Shown here: piece after piece, positions 8,072 to 17,059 of the stretch | How positions within the stretch are numbered: the stretch's first letter is position 1 | Layout: each line of letters starts with the position of its first letter | From: Clostridia bacterium | Lineage (GTDB): Bacteria > Bacillota > Clostridia > Oscillospirales > Acutalibacteraceae | NCBI GenBank assembly: GCA_017434855.1 | Contig: JAFRUA010000074.1 | Span: forward strand, 1-58,264 | Direction: 5' to 3' | Length of the DNA stretch: 58,264 nucleotides | Notes under the pieces: generated by a model | The model's input: only the letters and a program-made list of their open reading frames with translations | Databases searched by the model: none | Told to the model about the DNA's origin: nothing | Program-made: the position numbers and the translations under genes

Positions 8072-8866
8072 TCAGAATCGCACAATGTCGTCAAGGTTTT
8101 CTTTCGGATTGACAGTCAAAAGAAAGTCGCGGTCCGCGGCGGCGCCGGCCTCCTGCAGAGCGGCAAGGCTGGTCTGGTATGCCAGCGCGGGGATGTTGTT
8201 TTCGGCGCTCAGGTGGCCCAGAAACAGCCGTGTGGTGCCATGCTCCACCAGCTGCACCGCCACGTCGGCGCACGCTTCGTTGGACAGATGCCCCACGTCA
8301 GACAGAATACGCCGCTTGAGAAAGTACGGGTACGGCCCGTTTTGCAGCATGCCGACGTCGTGGTTGGATTCCAGCATCACCAGGCTGCAGCCCAAAAGGT
8401 TGCGCATGATCTCGTTGGTGACGTGCCCGATGTCGGTTGCGATGGCGACCTTTTGTTCGTCGGGCAGCGTGATGACAAAGCCGCAGCTTTCACTGCTGTC
8501 ATGCGGCGTTTCAAACGCATGGACCAGCAGGTCGCCGACCGTGACGTCGCCGCCGCGTTCCAGCGCGTGCACCGGGAATTTTCCGTTCAGCACGTCGCTT
8601 TCCGCCAATGCGTCCAGCGTGCCCGGCGTGGCATAGACCGGCACACCCAGTCCGGACGCCAGCACGCGCAGCCCGCTGATGTGGTCGCTGTGCTCATGCG
8701 TCACAAGGATGGCGCGGATCGACTTCGGGTCGATGCTGCGGTCGGTCAGCGCGGTGCGGATGCGCTTGGCGCTGACGCCGGCGTCGATGAGCACGCCGCC
8801 CGACGCGGACCCCACAAAGGTCGCGTTGCCGCTGCTGGAAGAAAATAACGAACAAAATCTTGCCAT
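8072..8866 (-). CDS. MBL-fold metallo-hydrolase, WalJ/YycJ type
   Basis: This is a 264-residue metallo-beta-lactamase-fold protein. The metal motif THEHSDH is present near residue 60, with later metal ligands in the TDIGHV segment (about 140) and the LFLGHLSAENN segment. The N-terminus RFCSLFSSSSGNATFV is the hallmark of the YycJ/WalJ group, proposed to coordinate cell division with replication or to act as a 5'-3' exonuclease. ATG 8866 is chosen because TGGAG lies 6 nt upstream; a longer open frame exists but would run through that site. It is followed by rlmH. Confidence 0.88.
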   Translation of the reverse strand: MARFCSLFSSSSGNATFVGSASGGVLIDAGVSAKRIRTALTDRSIDPKSIRAILVTHEHSDHISGLRVLASGLGVPVYATPGTLDALAESDVLNGKFPVHALERGGDVTVGDLLVHAFETPHDSSESCGFVITLPDEQKVAIATDIGHVTNEIMRNLLGCSLVMLESNHDVGMLQNGPYPYFLKRRILSDVGHLSNEACADVAVQLVEHGTTRLFLGHLSAENNIPALAYQTSLAALQEAGAAADRDFLLTVNPKENLDDIVRF

Positions 8867-8875
8867 GTCAAACTC

Positions 8876-8933
8876 CAAAAAAGTCGCGGGCAACTGTGTT
8901 CATTCCATTCGTTGCCCCGCGACGCACAATATT
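8876..8933 (-). terminator. Intrinsic terminator between murA and the MBL-fold gene
   Basis: On the minus strand GTCGCGGGGCAAC pairs with GTTGCCCGCGAC across a loop and is followed by a T-run just before the TGGAG of the next gene. It would end the murA transcript. Confidence 0.7.
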
Positions 8934-8971
8934 CATTCTGTTTCAGCTCGCGAAGGCGGCGCAAACGCGGT

Positions 8972-10261
8972 TCAGCCCGCCGCGTTCGGCTGGGTTCCGT
9001 CCTCACGGATCTCTTTGCGATAGATGTCTGCGCCCAAATCGCGCAGCTTTTCGACATAATCTTCATACCCGCGATCGATAAAGATGATGCTTTCGATCTC
9101 GGTGGTGCCGCGGGCGATCAGCCCCGCGATGATCATGGCCGCGCCCGCGCGCAGGTCGTCGGCGCGCACGGTGGTCCCGGTCAGCTCCGGCACGCCCTGG
9201 AACACGGCGATCTTGCCGTCCACCTGGATGTTGGCGCCCATGCGGGTCAGCTGCGCCACATAGCGGAAGCGGTTGTCCCACACACCCTCCGATACCAGGC
9301 TTGTGCCGTTTGCAACGGTCAAAATGACGCTCATCTGCGGCTGCATGTCGGTTGGGAAGCCGGGGTGCGGCATGGTTTTCAGGTTGCAGCGGCGAAAGAC
9401 CCGCGGTCCCTGCACGCGCACGGAATCGTCATATTCCGTCACGGTCGCGCCGCATTCGATCAGTTTCGCCGAAATGGATTCCAGATGCTTGGGAATGACG
9501 TTTTTGATCAACACGTCGCCGTGGGTCGCGGCCGCCGCCACCATATAGGTCCCGGCCTCGATCTGGTCGGGGATGATGGAATAGGTGCAGCCGTGCAGGG
9601 TCGATACGCCGTGGATCTTGATGACATCGGTGCCCGCGCCGCGGATATCGGCGCCCATGGCGTTCAGAAAGTTTGCGAGGTCCACGATGTGCGGCTCCTT
9701 GGCGGCGTTTTCAATGATGGTCAGCCCGCGCGCCTTGACGGCGGCCAGCATGACGTTGATCGTCGCGCCGACCGACACCTTGTCCATATAGACGGCGCTG
9801 CCGGTCAGGTGCTCGGCATAGGCGTGGATCATACCGTTTTCCACCGCGGCGGTGGCGCCCAAAAGCTCAAAGCCCTTGATGTGCAGATCGATCGGGCGTA
9901 CCCCGAAATCGCACCCGCCGGGCAGCGAGACCTTGGCGCGGTTGTAGCGGCCCAGCAGCGCGCCGATCAGGTAATAGGACGCGCGCAGCTTTTTGGTCAT
10001 TTCATGCGGTACGATATAGGAATTGACCGGCTTGGTGTCGATCTCGATGGTGTGTTTATTGATGTACCGCACGACAGCGCCCATGCTGGTCAGGATGCGC
10101 TCCATGCAGATGACGTCGCTGATGTTCGGGATATTTTCGATCCGGCAGACGTCCTGCGCCAGCAGCGTTGCGGGGATGATGGCGACGGCCGCGTTCTTGG
10201 CGCCGCTGATCTCCACTTCACCGGTCAGGCGGTTGCCGCCGTGAATCACAAGCTTTTCCAA
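8972..10261 (-). CDS. murA: UDP-N-acetylglucosamine 1-carboxyvinyltransferase
   Basis: MurA transfers enolpyruvate from PEP to UDP-GlcNAc, the first committed step of peptidoglycan synthesis. The product is 429 residues when started at TTG 10261, which has AGAGGAG six bases upstream; the open frame reaches 10330 but the extra residues are basic and unlike MurA. Key motifs are GGNRLTGEVEISGAKNA at the N-terminus, the fosfomycin-target Cys in LPGGCDFGVRPIDLHI, and TTVRADDLRAGAAMIIAGL near the C-terminus. The Cys indicates a fosfomycin-sensitive type. It is transcribed alone, between a promoter region with A/T runs and a terminator. Confidence 0.95.
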   Translation of the reverse strand: MEKLVIHGGNRLTGEVEISGAKNAAVAIIPATLLAQDVCRIENIPNISDVICMERILTSMGAVVRYINKHTIEIDTKPVNSYIVPHEMTKKLRASYYLIGALLGRYNRAKVSLPGGCDFGVRPIDLHIKGFELLGATAAVENGMIHAYAEHLTGSAVYMDKVSVGATINVMLAAVKARGLTIIENAAKEPHIVDLANFLNAMGADIRGAGTDVIKIHGVSTLHGCTYSIIPDQIEAGTYMVAAAATHGDVLIKNVIPKHLESISAKLIECGATVTEYDDSVRVQGPRVFRRCNLKTMPHPGFPTDMQPQMSVILTVANGTSLVSEGVWDNRFRYVAQLTRMGANIQVDGKIAVFQGVPELTGTTVRADDLRAGAAMIIAGLIARGTTEIESIIFIDRGYEDYVEKLRDLGADIYRKEIREDGTQPNAAG

Positions 10262-10507
10262 AGTAATCTCCTCTTTCTTCCTGCGCTTTCGCGCGCTCCT
10301 TTTTTGCGCCGCAGCGTCTGCGCGGCACATGATCTATATGAATCGAGATTTGTCGGATTTATTGCCTTGATATTATACCACTTTGTGACAAAAAAAGGAA
10401 CCCTTTTTTTAAAAAAAATGAAAAAGTTGTGATCACAGTGCAACAACTTTGTTGGAAACCATTCCGCAAACCGGCGCGTTTCGGGGGTACGATGCGGGTC
10501 TTCGGTC

Positions 10508-10653
10508 AATGTCAACAACTTAAGAAAACCACATCTTTATAGGCGCCAAACATGGATTGGCAGTTTCTCCGCCTCATCCGTCACGCGCATGGTACAGATT
10601 GCTTTACCGAAAAATGTTTGGGCGCGTGACACCTTCCCCGCCGGCGGGGAAGG
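10508..10653. repeat. Cluster of dispersed intergenic repeat elements
   Basis: The 440-bp gap between murA and mfd holds no gene. It contains three elements that recur elsewhere: a terminal-repeat-like AATGTCAACAACTTAAGA (10508-10525, compare 30378), the palindrome GCCAAACATGGATTGGC (10545-10561, compare 30191 and 35088), and a hairpin element (10572-10653). In the last, CGTCACGCGC faces GGCGCGTGAC and the end is the palindrome CCTTCCCCGCCGGCGGGGAA. Confidence 0.65.
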
Positions 10654-10743
10654 CGAGAAAGGCTGCCATTTACAGTATGCAATACTCAAGAGAATGTTTG
10701 GGCGGCGGAGCTGCGCTTGTGGTTACGGTCACGTTCCCCGCGT

Positions 10744-10797
10744 ACAAAACACCCGCATGAGAAGCGGCATGCTTCCCGCGCGGGTGCATTCTTTTTG
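10744..10797. terminator. Terminator downstream of mfd
   Basis: CACCCGC (10750-10756) pairs with GCGGGTG (10780-10786). TTTTG follows on the minus strand and a T-rich tract on the plus strand, so it may work in both directions. Confidence 0.65.
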
Positions 10798-10821
10798 TTT
10801 TGTTGCGCGTTCATCGCGCTG

Positions 10822-13800
10822 TCAACTGTTCGCTGTCTGCTCCAAGATCTTCAGCACTTCCTTCAGCACCGCGACGTTGCTCTGGTTTTGCAGCCGCACC
10901 GACAGATACGGCCGGTCCTTGGCGGCGCTGACCATGACCCGCCCGCGCAGATAGCGGCCCAGTGCGGCCACATGGCGCGGATCCAGCGTTGTGGTGAAAA
11001 GCAGCAGCATATTGCCGCGCTGCGAAATTTCGGTTATGCCCAGGGCGGCGGCCCGGGCGCGGATGAGGGCGATCTCGATCAGGCCGCGCACGCTTTCCGG
11101 CGGTTCGCCGAAGCGGTCGATCAGCTCGTCGATCACGTCCATGGCGTCGTCCTCCGTGCGCACGCCGGCGATGCGCTGATACATGGCAATGCGGTGGCGC
11201 GCCGCGTCGATGTAGGTTTCCGGAATGTGGGCGTCGATGGCAACGTCGATCAGGCACTCGTCGTCGGTCGTTTTGGCGGGTTCGCCGTGCTCTTCGGCCA
11301 CGGCCTCTGACAGCAGTTGCAGATACAGGTCATAGCCCACGGCCTCCATGTGGCCGTGCTGCTGGGCGCCCAGCACGTTGCCCGCGCCGCGAATCTCCAG
11401 GTCCCGCAGCGCGATGCGAAAGCCGGAGCCGAACTCGGTGTATTCGCGGATGGCGCTCAGGCGACGCTGCGCCTCTTCGGAAAGCTGCTTGTTCGGTTGA
11501 TAGGTGAAATAGGCAAACGCGCGGCGCGCGGAACGGCCCACCCGCCCGCGAATCTGATGCAATTGCGCCAGACCCAGCCGGTCGGCGTTCTCGATGATGA
11601 GGGTGTTGGCGTTCGGTACGTCCACGCCGGTCTCGATGATCGTGGTGCAGACCAGGATGTCGATCTCGTTTTCGAGCAGTTGGCGCCAGATCTCGCTGAG
11701 CTCCTCCTCATTCATCTTGCCGTGCGCGATGCCGATGCGCGCGTCGGGCAGGTGCTGCTTGATCTTGCCGGCGGTGCGCTCGATGGTTTCCACCCGGTTG
11801 TGCAGATAATACACCTGACCGCCGCGGCGAATCTCGCGGTCCATCGCCTCGCACAGCACGCCCATGTCGTGCGGCAGCACATAGGTCTGCACCGGGTGGC
11901 GGTCGGCGGGCGGCATCTCCAGAATGGACATGTCGCGGATACCGGTCATCGCCATGTTGAGCGTGCGCGGAATCGGGGTGGCCGACAGCGTCAGCACGTC
12001 CACCAGCGGAAAGCGCTCCTTGAGCTTCTCTTTCTGCGCCACGCCAAAGCGCTGCTCCTCGTCCACAATGAGCAGGCCGAGGTCCTTGAACTCCACATTC
12101 TTTGCGATGATGGCGTGGGTGCCCACCACCACGTCCACGCTGCCGGCGGCCAGGCGCTTTTTGATTTTGGTCCGGTCGCTTGCTGTGCGAAAGCGCGAAA
12201 GCATTTCGATCTCGATCGGAAAGCCGTCAAAGCGTTTTTTGATCGTTTGATAATGCTGAAAGGCGAGGATCGTGGTCGGGACCAGGATGGCGCACTGCTT
12301 GCCGTCGGCCACGCATTTGAAGGCGGCGCGCAGCGCAACCTCCGTCTTGCCGAAGCCGACGTCGCCGCACAGCAGGCGGTCCATCGGGCAGGGGCGCTCC
12401 ATGTCGGTTTTGATCTCATTGATCGCGGCCAATTGGTCGTCGGTCTCGTCAAACTCAAAGCGGCGCTCAAAGTCGCTTTGCATGTCGATGTCGGGTGAAA
12501 AGGCAAAGCCGGCGGCGTTCAAGCGTTTGGCATAGATCGCGGTGAGCTGGGCGGCCATGTCCTTGACGGCGGCGCGCACGCGCGATTTGGTCTTTTTCCA
12601 TTCGTCAGACCCCAGCCGGTTCAGCTTCACCGGCCGGTCGCTGTCTTTGAGTGAAATATATTTACTCAGCAGGTCCAGTTGGGTGACGGGGATGTACAGC
12701 ACGTCCGTGCCGCGAAAGTTGACCTTGATGAAGTCCTTGGTCTTGCCGTCCACGGTCATGGTCTTGATGCCGTCATAGATGCCGATGCCATGCAGAGCGT
12801 GCACCACATAGTCCCCGCGCTCCAGGTCTGACAGGGCAGAGATCGCCTTGCCCTGCTTGAAGCGGCGGCGGGCTTTTTTCAGCTCGGTCGACGCGCCGGC
12901 CCGCCGGTGAGAAAACAGCGTGAATTTTAATTCCGGGTACGCAAAGCCGCTGCTGAACGTGCCGGCCACCACGCTGACGCGCCCGCGCGGGAATTCGGCC
13001 GGGACCACGGGAAAGTAATGCGAACGAAAGCCCTCGGTCTCCAGGTCATACGCCAGCTCTTTGGCGTTTTTTTCGGTACCGGCGGCGACAACGACGGTGC
13101 TGTCTTTGGTCAGCGCGCTGCCCAGATCCTCGGTCAGATAGGTCAGGGTGCCGTCCCACGGTGCGGCCTGCACGGCGTTCACAGTGACCAGCGCCTTAAC
13201 GGGCACGTCAAAGCTGCCGCGCGCCAGATTGTCAAGAAAAACGGCGCCCGCCGCATAGCGCTGCAGAATCTGCGGCCACGTCAGGCGAAAAACGTCCAGC
13301 GCCCTGGTCAGGCAGCCCTCTTCCAGCGCCAGCTTGACGTCTTCGTTCCACAGTGTCTGCGCCGCGTCAAAGCGCTGCTTGACCCCGGCGGTTTCACTGA
13401 CAAAGAGCAGGCGGTCTTCGGCATAGTCAAAGACCGATTCCGGCGCGTCATAGGCGAGCGCGAGGTACCGGTCCGCACAGGGCAGGCGCACGCCGCTTTC
13501 CAGCTGCGCAATGTCTGCGTTCAGCACGTCGCGGGCCTTGACGCTGCCCCGGCCCTTCACGGCGGCAAGGTGGCGTTTCAACGTTTGCAGCAGCGCGTCG
13601 TCGCTGTCAAACAGCACCTCCGCCGACGGGGTGATCCACACATCGTCCATTTGCTCGGTGCGCCGCTGGGTCTGGGCGTCAAAGGCGCTGATCGAATCCA
13701 CCGTGTCGCCCCAGAATTCCACGCGCAGCGGATGGCTCAGGTGCGGCGGAGACAGGTCCAGAATGCCGCCGCGCAGCGAAAACTGGCCCACGCCCTCCAC

Positions 13801-14295
13801 CTGCTCGGCGCGCACATAGCCGGCGCTGAGCAGCACGGCGATCACGTCTGCGGGCGCGATCTCGTTCCCCACGGTCAGGTGCAGGCTGCGGCGCCGCAGC
13901 TCCTGCCGCGGCAGCGTGCGCTGGCCGGCCGCCTCGATGCTGCAGACCAAAAAGCGGCAAGTGCCGTTCAGCGTGTTGCAAAGCGCGCCGATGCGCTGCT
14001 GCTCATATTCGCGTGAGGCGCTTTCCGTGGAGCGCAGATGGATGTCGCGCGCCGGATACAGCACGGCAGCGCCGGCAAAGGTGTTCAGGTCCTCGCACAG
14101 GCGGGTGGCCGCGCCTTCGTCGGGGCACAGGACCAGCGCCGGTTTGCCCAGCGTTTCGCACAGGGCCGCGATATAGTGCGCCTTGTGAACGGCAGACAGG
14201 CCCAGCACACCCATCGGGAGCGCGTGGCTTTGCAGTGCGGTTTTGACGTTGGTGAACTCTCTGCCGTTTTGCAGCAGGTTGGAAAAGCCGGTCAT
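10822..14295 (-). CDS. mfd: Transcription-repair coupling factor Mfd
   Basis: Mfd is an ATP-dependent translocase that removes stalled RNA polymerase at lesions and recruits UvrA. The product is 1157 residues when started at ATG 14295 (MTGFSNLLQ), which has AAGGAG upstream; a 22-residue extension lacks such a site. Domains in order: UvrB-like N-terminal module (QRIGAL and the PPHLSHPLRVEFWGDTVD region), the RNA polymerase-interacting domain (GDYVVHALHGIGIYDGI), the RecG-like helicase core (Walker A CGDVGFGKTEVA, DEEQRFG, SATPIPRTL, ETGVDVPNANTLI, HQIRGRVGRS) and the C-terminal TRCF domain. It follows lysA on the same strand. Confidence 0.97.
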   Translation of the reverse strand: MTGFSNLLQNGREFTNVKTALQSHALPMGVLGLSAVHKAHYIAALCETLGKPALVLCPDEGAATRLCEDLNTFAGAAVLYPARDIHLRSTESASREYEQQRIGALCNTLNGTCRFLVCSIEAAGQRTLPRQELRRRSLHLTVGNEIAPADVIAVLLSAGYVRAEQVEGVGQFSLRGGILDLSPPHLSHPLRVEFWGDTVDSISAFDAQTQRRTEQMDDVWITPSAEVLFDSDDALLQTLKRHLAAVKGRGSVKARDVLNADIAQLESGVRLPCADRYLALAYDAPESVFDYAEDRLLFVSETAGVKQRFDAAQTLWNEDVKLALEEGCLTRALDVFRLTWPQILQRYAAGAVFLDNLARGSFDVPVKALVTVNAVQAAPWDGTLTYLTEDLGSALTKDSTVVVAAGTEKNAKELAYDLETEGFRSHYFPVVPAEFPRGRVSVVAGTFSSGFAYPELKFTLFSHRRAGASTELKKARRRFKQGKAISALSDLERGDYVVHALHGIGIYDGIKTMTVDGKTKDFIKVNFRGTDVLYIPVTQLDLLSKYISLKDSDRPVKLNRLGSDEWKKTKSRVRAAVKDMAAQLTAIYAKRLNAAGFAFSPDIDMQSDFERRFEFDETDDQLAAINEIKTDMERPCPMDRLLCGDVGFGKTEVALRAAFKCVADGKQCAILVPTTILAFQHYQTIKKRFDGFPIEIEMLSRFRTASDRTKIKKRLAAGSVDVVVGTHAIIAKNVEFKDLGLLIVDEEQRFGVAQKEKLKERFPLVDVLTLSATPIPRTLNMAMTGIRDMSILEMPPADRHPVQTYVLPHDMGVLCEAMDREIRRGGQVYYLHNRVETIERTAGKIKQHLPDARIGIAHGKMNEEELSEIWRQLLENEIDILVCTTIIETGVDVPNANTLIIENADRLGLAQLHQIRGRVGRSARRAFAYFTYQPNKQLSEEAQRRLSAIREYTEFGSGFRIALRDLEIRGAGNVLGAQQHGHMEAVGYDLYLQLLSEAVAEEHGEPAKTTDDECLIDVAIDAHIPETYIDAARHRIAMYQRIAGVRTEDDAMDVIDELIDRFGEPPESVRGLIEIALIRARAAALGITEISQRGNMLLLFTTTLDPRHVAALGRYLRGRVMVSAAKDRPYLSVRLQNQSNVAVLKEVLKILEQTANS

Positions 14296-14318
14296 GGGAA
14301 AGTCTCCTTGCAAATCGT

Positions 14319-14376
14319 AAAAAGCGGCGGACACGACGAAACGCCCCATGTCCAAAAACACAGGGGGATCGTCGGT
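14319..14376 (-). terminator. Possible terminator between lysA and mfd
   Basis: ACGACGAAACGCCCC (14333-14347) faces GGGGGATCGTCGGT (14363-14376). The T-run on the minus strand lies about nine bases beyond the stem, so termination would be weak. Confidence 0.35.
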
Positions 14377-14395
14377 TGTTTTGTTTGTCTATGTT

Positions 14396-15721
14396 TTATA
14401 CGTCCAGATTGGTCAGGTCGTCCAGCGTTTCGCGCTCCACGGCAACATAGTCGCTGCCGTCTTCACGCAGCATCACCGTTGCCGGGCGGGGGATGCGGTT
14501 ATAGTTGGAGCTCATGGCGTAGTTGTAGGCGCCGGTGGTGCAGACCGCGACCAGGTCGCCGCGCCGGATGGACGCCGGGAATACGACGTCCTCCTGAATG
14601 ATGTCGCCGCTTTCGCAGCAGCGCCCGACCAGCGACGCCGGCAGGGTGCACGGCTCGTTCAGTTTCGTCGCCGCCACGCAGGTGTAAGCGGAGCGATACA
14701 GGGCAAAGCGCGGGTTGTCGGTCATGCCGCCGTCGATGGACACATAGTTCTTGTAGCCGGGGATGCGCTTGACCGCGCCGACGGTATATAGTGTCAGGCC
14801 CGCGTCTGCGATGATGCTGCGGCCCGGCTCCATGTGCATCACGGGAACGGGGAATCTGCGCTTTTCACATTGCGCCTTCAGCGCTTCGGAAACGGAGCCG
14901 ATCTTTTCTTTGATGTCAAGGTGCGGGTCGCTTTCGACATATCGCACGCCGTAGCCGCCGCCGAGATTGAGCACGCCGGCGGTGAAGCCGCGCGTGTCGC
15001 GCAGGTCGGCCATGAAGTCGATCATGATGACGGCCGCGCGCTCAAAGACGTCTTCGGCAAAGACCTGAGAGCCGACGTGGCAGTGAAAGCCGCGCAGCTC
15101 CACATGCGGCAGCGACAGCGCCAGCCTGGTGATCGCTTCGGCCTGGCCGGTGGCAATGGCGTTGCCGAATTTGGAATCCACCTTGCCGGTGTTGACCGCC
15201 TCATAGGTGTGGGTGTCGATGCCCGGCGTGATCCGCAGCAAAACGGTTTGGCGCAGATTCCGCTGTGCGGCCTCGCGCTCGATGGCGGCAAGCTCCTCTT
15301 CGTTGTCCGCAACAAAGGTACCCACGCCGTTGTCCATCGCAAAAGCAATGTCAAAATCGGTTTTGTTGTTGCCGTGGAAGAAGGCCTTTGACAGATCAAA
15401 CCCGGCCTTTTTCGCGGTATAGATCTCGCCGATCGAGACCACGTCCACGCCCATGCCCTCTTCGGCCATGATGCGATAAAGCTGCTTGCAGGCGTTGGCT
15501 TTGCTGGCATACAGGGGCAGCGACCCCGCCGGGTAGTACGCCTTGAACGCGTCAAGATAGGTGCGGCAGTTGCGGCGGATGCGCGCTTCGTCCAGAAGAT
15601 AGAGCGGCGTGCCGTATTTTTCCGCCAGGGCGGCGGCGTCATGCCCGGCAAAGCGCAGATGTCCGTTGTCGTCCGCCGTCAGGTTGTCACAGGGGAATGC
15701 GGGAAGGTGATTGCTTTCCAC
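14396..15721 (-). CDS. lysA: Diaminopimelate decarboxylase
   Basis: LysA decarboxylates meso-diaminopimelate to L-lysine using PLP. The 441-residue product shows the family order: YGTPLYLLDEARIRRN, the PLP-lysine segment LPLYASKANACKQLY, HCHVGSQ, the glycine-rich NLGGGYGVRYV, EPGRSIIADAG, and the C-terminal CCESGDIIQEDVVFPASIRRGD with the PLP-site Cys. The start is GTG 15721, with AAAGGA about nine bases upstream. It lies 23 bp downstream of ddh in a two-gene lysine operon. No lysine riboswitch was recognised upstream. Confidence 0.95.
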   Translation of the reverse strand: MESNHLPAFPCDNLTADDNGHLRFAGHDAAALAEKYGTPLYLLDEARIRRNCRTYLDAFKAYYPAGSLPLYASKANACKQLYRIMAEEGMGVDVVSIGEIYTAKKAGFDLSKAFFHGNNKTDFDIAFAMDNGVGTFVADNEEELAAIEREAAQRNLRQTVLLRITPGIDTHTYEAVNTGKVDSKFGNAIATGQAEAITRLALSLPHVELRGFHCHVGSQVFAEDVFERAAVIMIDFMADLRDTRGFTAGVLNLGGGYGVRYVESDPHLDIKEKIGSVSEALKAQCEKRRFPVPVMHMEPGRSIIADAGLTLYTVGAVKRIPGYKNYVSIDGGMTDNPRFALYRSAYTCVAATKLNEPCTLPASLVGRCCESGDIIQEDVVFPASIRRGDLVAVCTTGAYNYAMSSNYNRIPRPATVMLREDGSDYVAVERETLDDLTNLDV

Positions 15722-15744
15722 GTCCTTCAGTCCTTTCTGTTTGA

Positions 15745-16722
15745 TTACAGCATGTGCGCGCGCAGTTCCGGGCCGGTCAGCGGCGACAGGTCCGCCGGCG
15801 CCACGTCAAAGACGGTCTTGCACCCGGTTTCGCCGCGGGCGGCCTTTCTGCACATTGCGCGGGCAAACGCCACCAAAACGCTTGCCGTGAATTCGGGGTT
15901 GGAATCCAGCTTCAGCTTGTATTCGATCACATGGGTGTGTTCTTTGTTCAGCCCGGTCTTGCCGGTGCGGATGACAAAGCCGCCGTGCGGGAGCGAAGCG
16001 TGGTCGCGCTGCATCTCTTCCTTCGTGATGAAGGTCACGGTGGTGTCATAGTCGGCAAAGTAGTTCGGCATCTCTTTGATCTCTTGTTCGATCCGGGCCT
16101 TGTCGGCGCCCTCGGCCGCAACCACATAGCATTCGCGCAGGTGCTTCTGCCGTGCGGTCAGCTCCGGCATGGTGCCGCTGCGAACCGCGTCCAGCGCTGC
16201 CTCGATGGGCACGGTGTATTGCCGCGCGTCCAGCACGCCGTCGATGCGGCGCACCGCGTCAGAGTGCCCCTGGCTGACGCCGCGGCCCCAGAACGTATAG
16301 TCCGCGCCGTCCGGCAGGATCGAAGACGCATACAGGCGGTTCAGCGAAAACATGCCCGGGTCCCACCCGCAGGAAATCAGCGCGATATGGCCGCTCTCTT
16401 TGGCCGCCGCGTCCACCGCGTCAAAGTGCTGCGGAATGTTGGCGTGGGTGTCAAACGAGTCGATGACGTTGAAATCACGCGCAAGCACCGGCGTCATCTT
16501 CGGCAGGTCAGTGGCGCTGCCGCCGCAGATGATGACCAGGTCGATCTTGTCTTTGTACTGCAACAGGTCGGCCGCCGCAAAGACCGGGGCGCCGGTCAGG
16601 GGTTTGACGCTTTCGGGCGTGCGCCGCGTAAAGACGCCGACCAGCTCTGCGTCCCGGGCCTGGCGGATGGCGCACTCCACGCCGCGCCCAAGGTTGCCGT
16701 AGCCGTAAATTGCAAGTTTCAT
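15745..16722 (-). CDS. ddh: meso-Diaminopimelate dehydrogenase
   Basis: Ddh reductively aminates tetrahydrodipicolinate straight to meso-diaminopimelate with NADPH, bypassing the succinylase, acetylase and aminotransferase branches. The 325-residue product has the nucleotide-binding start MKLAIYGYGNLGRGVE and the Ddh signatures IDSFDTHANIP, ISCGWDPGMFSLNRLYA, WGRGVSQGHSDAVRRIDGV and CKTVFDVAPADLSPL. With lysA next to it, the pair covers the last two steps of lysine and cell-wall diaminopimelate supply. Confidence 0.95.
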   Translation of the reverse strand: MKLAIYGYGNLGRGVECAIRQARDAELVGVFTRRTPESVKPLTGAPVFAAADLLQYKDKIDLVIICGGSATDLPKMTPVLARDFNVIDSFDTHANIPQHFDAVDAAAKESGHIALISCGWDPGMFSLNRLYASSILPDGADYTFWGRGVSQGHSDAVRRIDGVLDARQYTVPIEAALDAVRSGTMPELTARQKHLRECYVVAAEGADKARIEQEIKEMPNYFADYDTTVTFITKEEMQRDHASLPHGGFVIRTGKTGLNKEHTHVIEYKLKLDSNPEFTASVLVAFARAMCRKAARGETGCKTVFDVAPADLSPLTGPELRAHML

Positions 16723-16755
16723 TACAGATCAGACCTTTCATATCAATTTCCATCT

Positions 16756-16783
16756 ATTATAATGATTTTTTCTAAAATGTCAA
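16756..16783 (-). promoter_or_regulatory. Promoter of ddh-lysA
   Basis: On the minus strand TTGACA (16783-16778) and TATAAT (16761-16756) stand 16 bp apart, about 35 bp before the ddh ATG. Both hexamers are perfect. Confidence 0.8.
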
Positions 16784-16975
16784 CACTTTAAATTGATAAA
16801 GTATCCCGTCTTTGGAAAAATGTTCATTTTCGGGACTGCCGCCGCCGTGCGCATAATGAACGCCGTTGCCCATTGAAAACAGACAGGCGCACGCGCACGG
16901 TTTGCCGCAAGGCGTCGCCTTTGTGCCGCCCGCTTGAATTTTGCCGGACTTTTTTGAAAATTTTGCTAAATTCTG

Positions 16976-17004
16976 TTGACAGAACTCTGCGAATGTGTTA
17001 GCAT
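16976..17004 (+). promoter_or_regulatory. Promoter of the amino-acid ABC transporter operon
   Basis: TTGACA (16976-16981) is followed after 17 bp by TAGCAT (16999-17004), about 55 bp before the ATG of the binding protein. Confidence 0.55.
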
Positions 17005-17059
17005 AATAAAGCGCCCGGAAGACATTTCCGGAAAGAAACATGAAAAGGAGATTTTCAAC

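Noticed and set aside
11317-12498. Long open frame on the plus strand inside mfd
   Set aside because: It is antisense to a complete mfd gene with all helicase motifs and encodes a low-complexity His/Val/Gln-rich product, typical of shadow frames in GC-rich DNA.
15722-17059. Lysine riboswitch upstream of ddh-lysA
   Set aside because: Only about 35 bp separate the promoter and the ddh start codon, too short for the aptamer.
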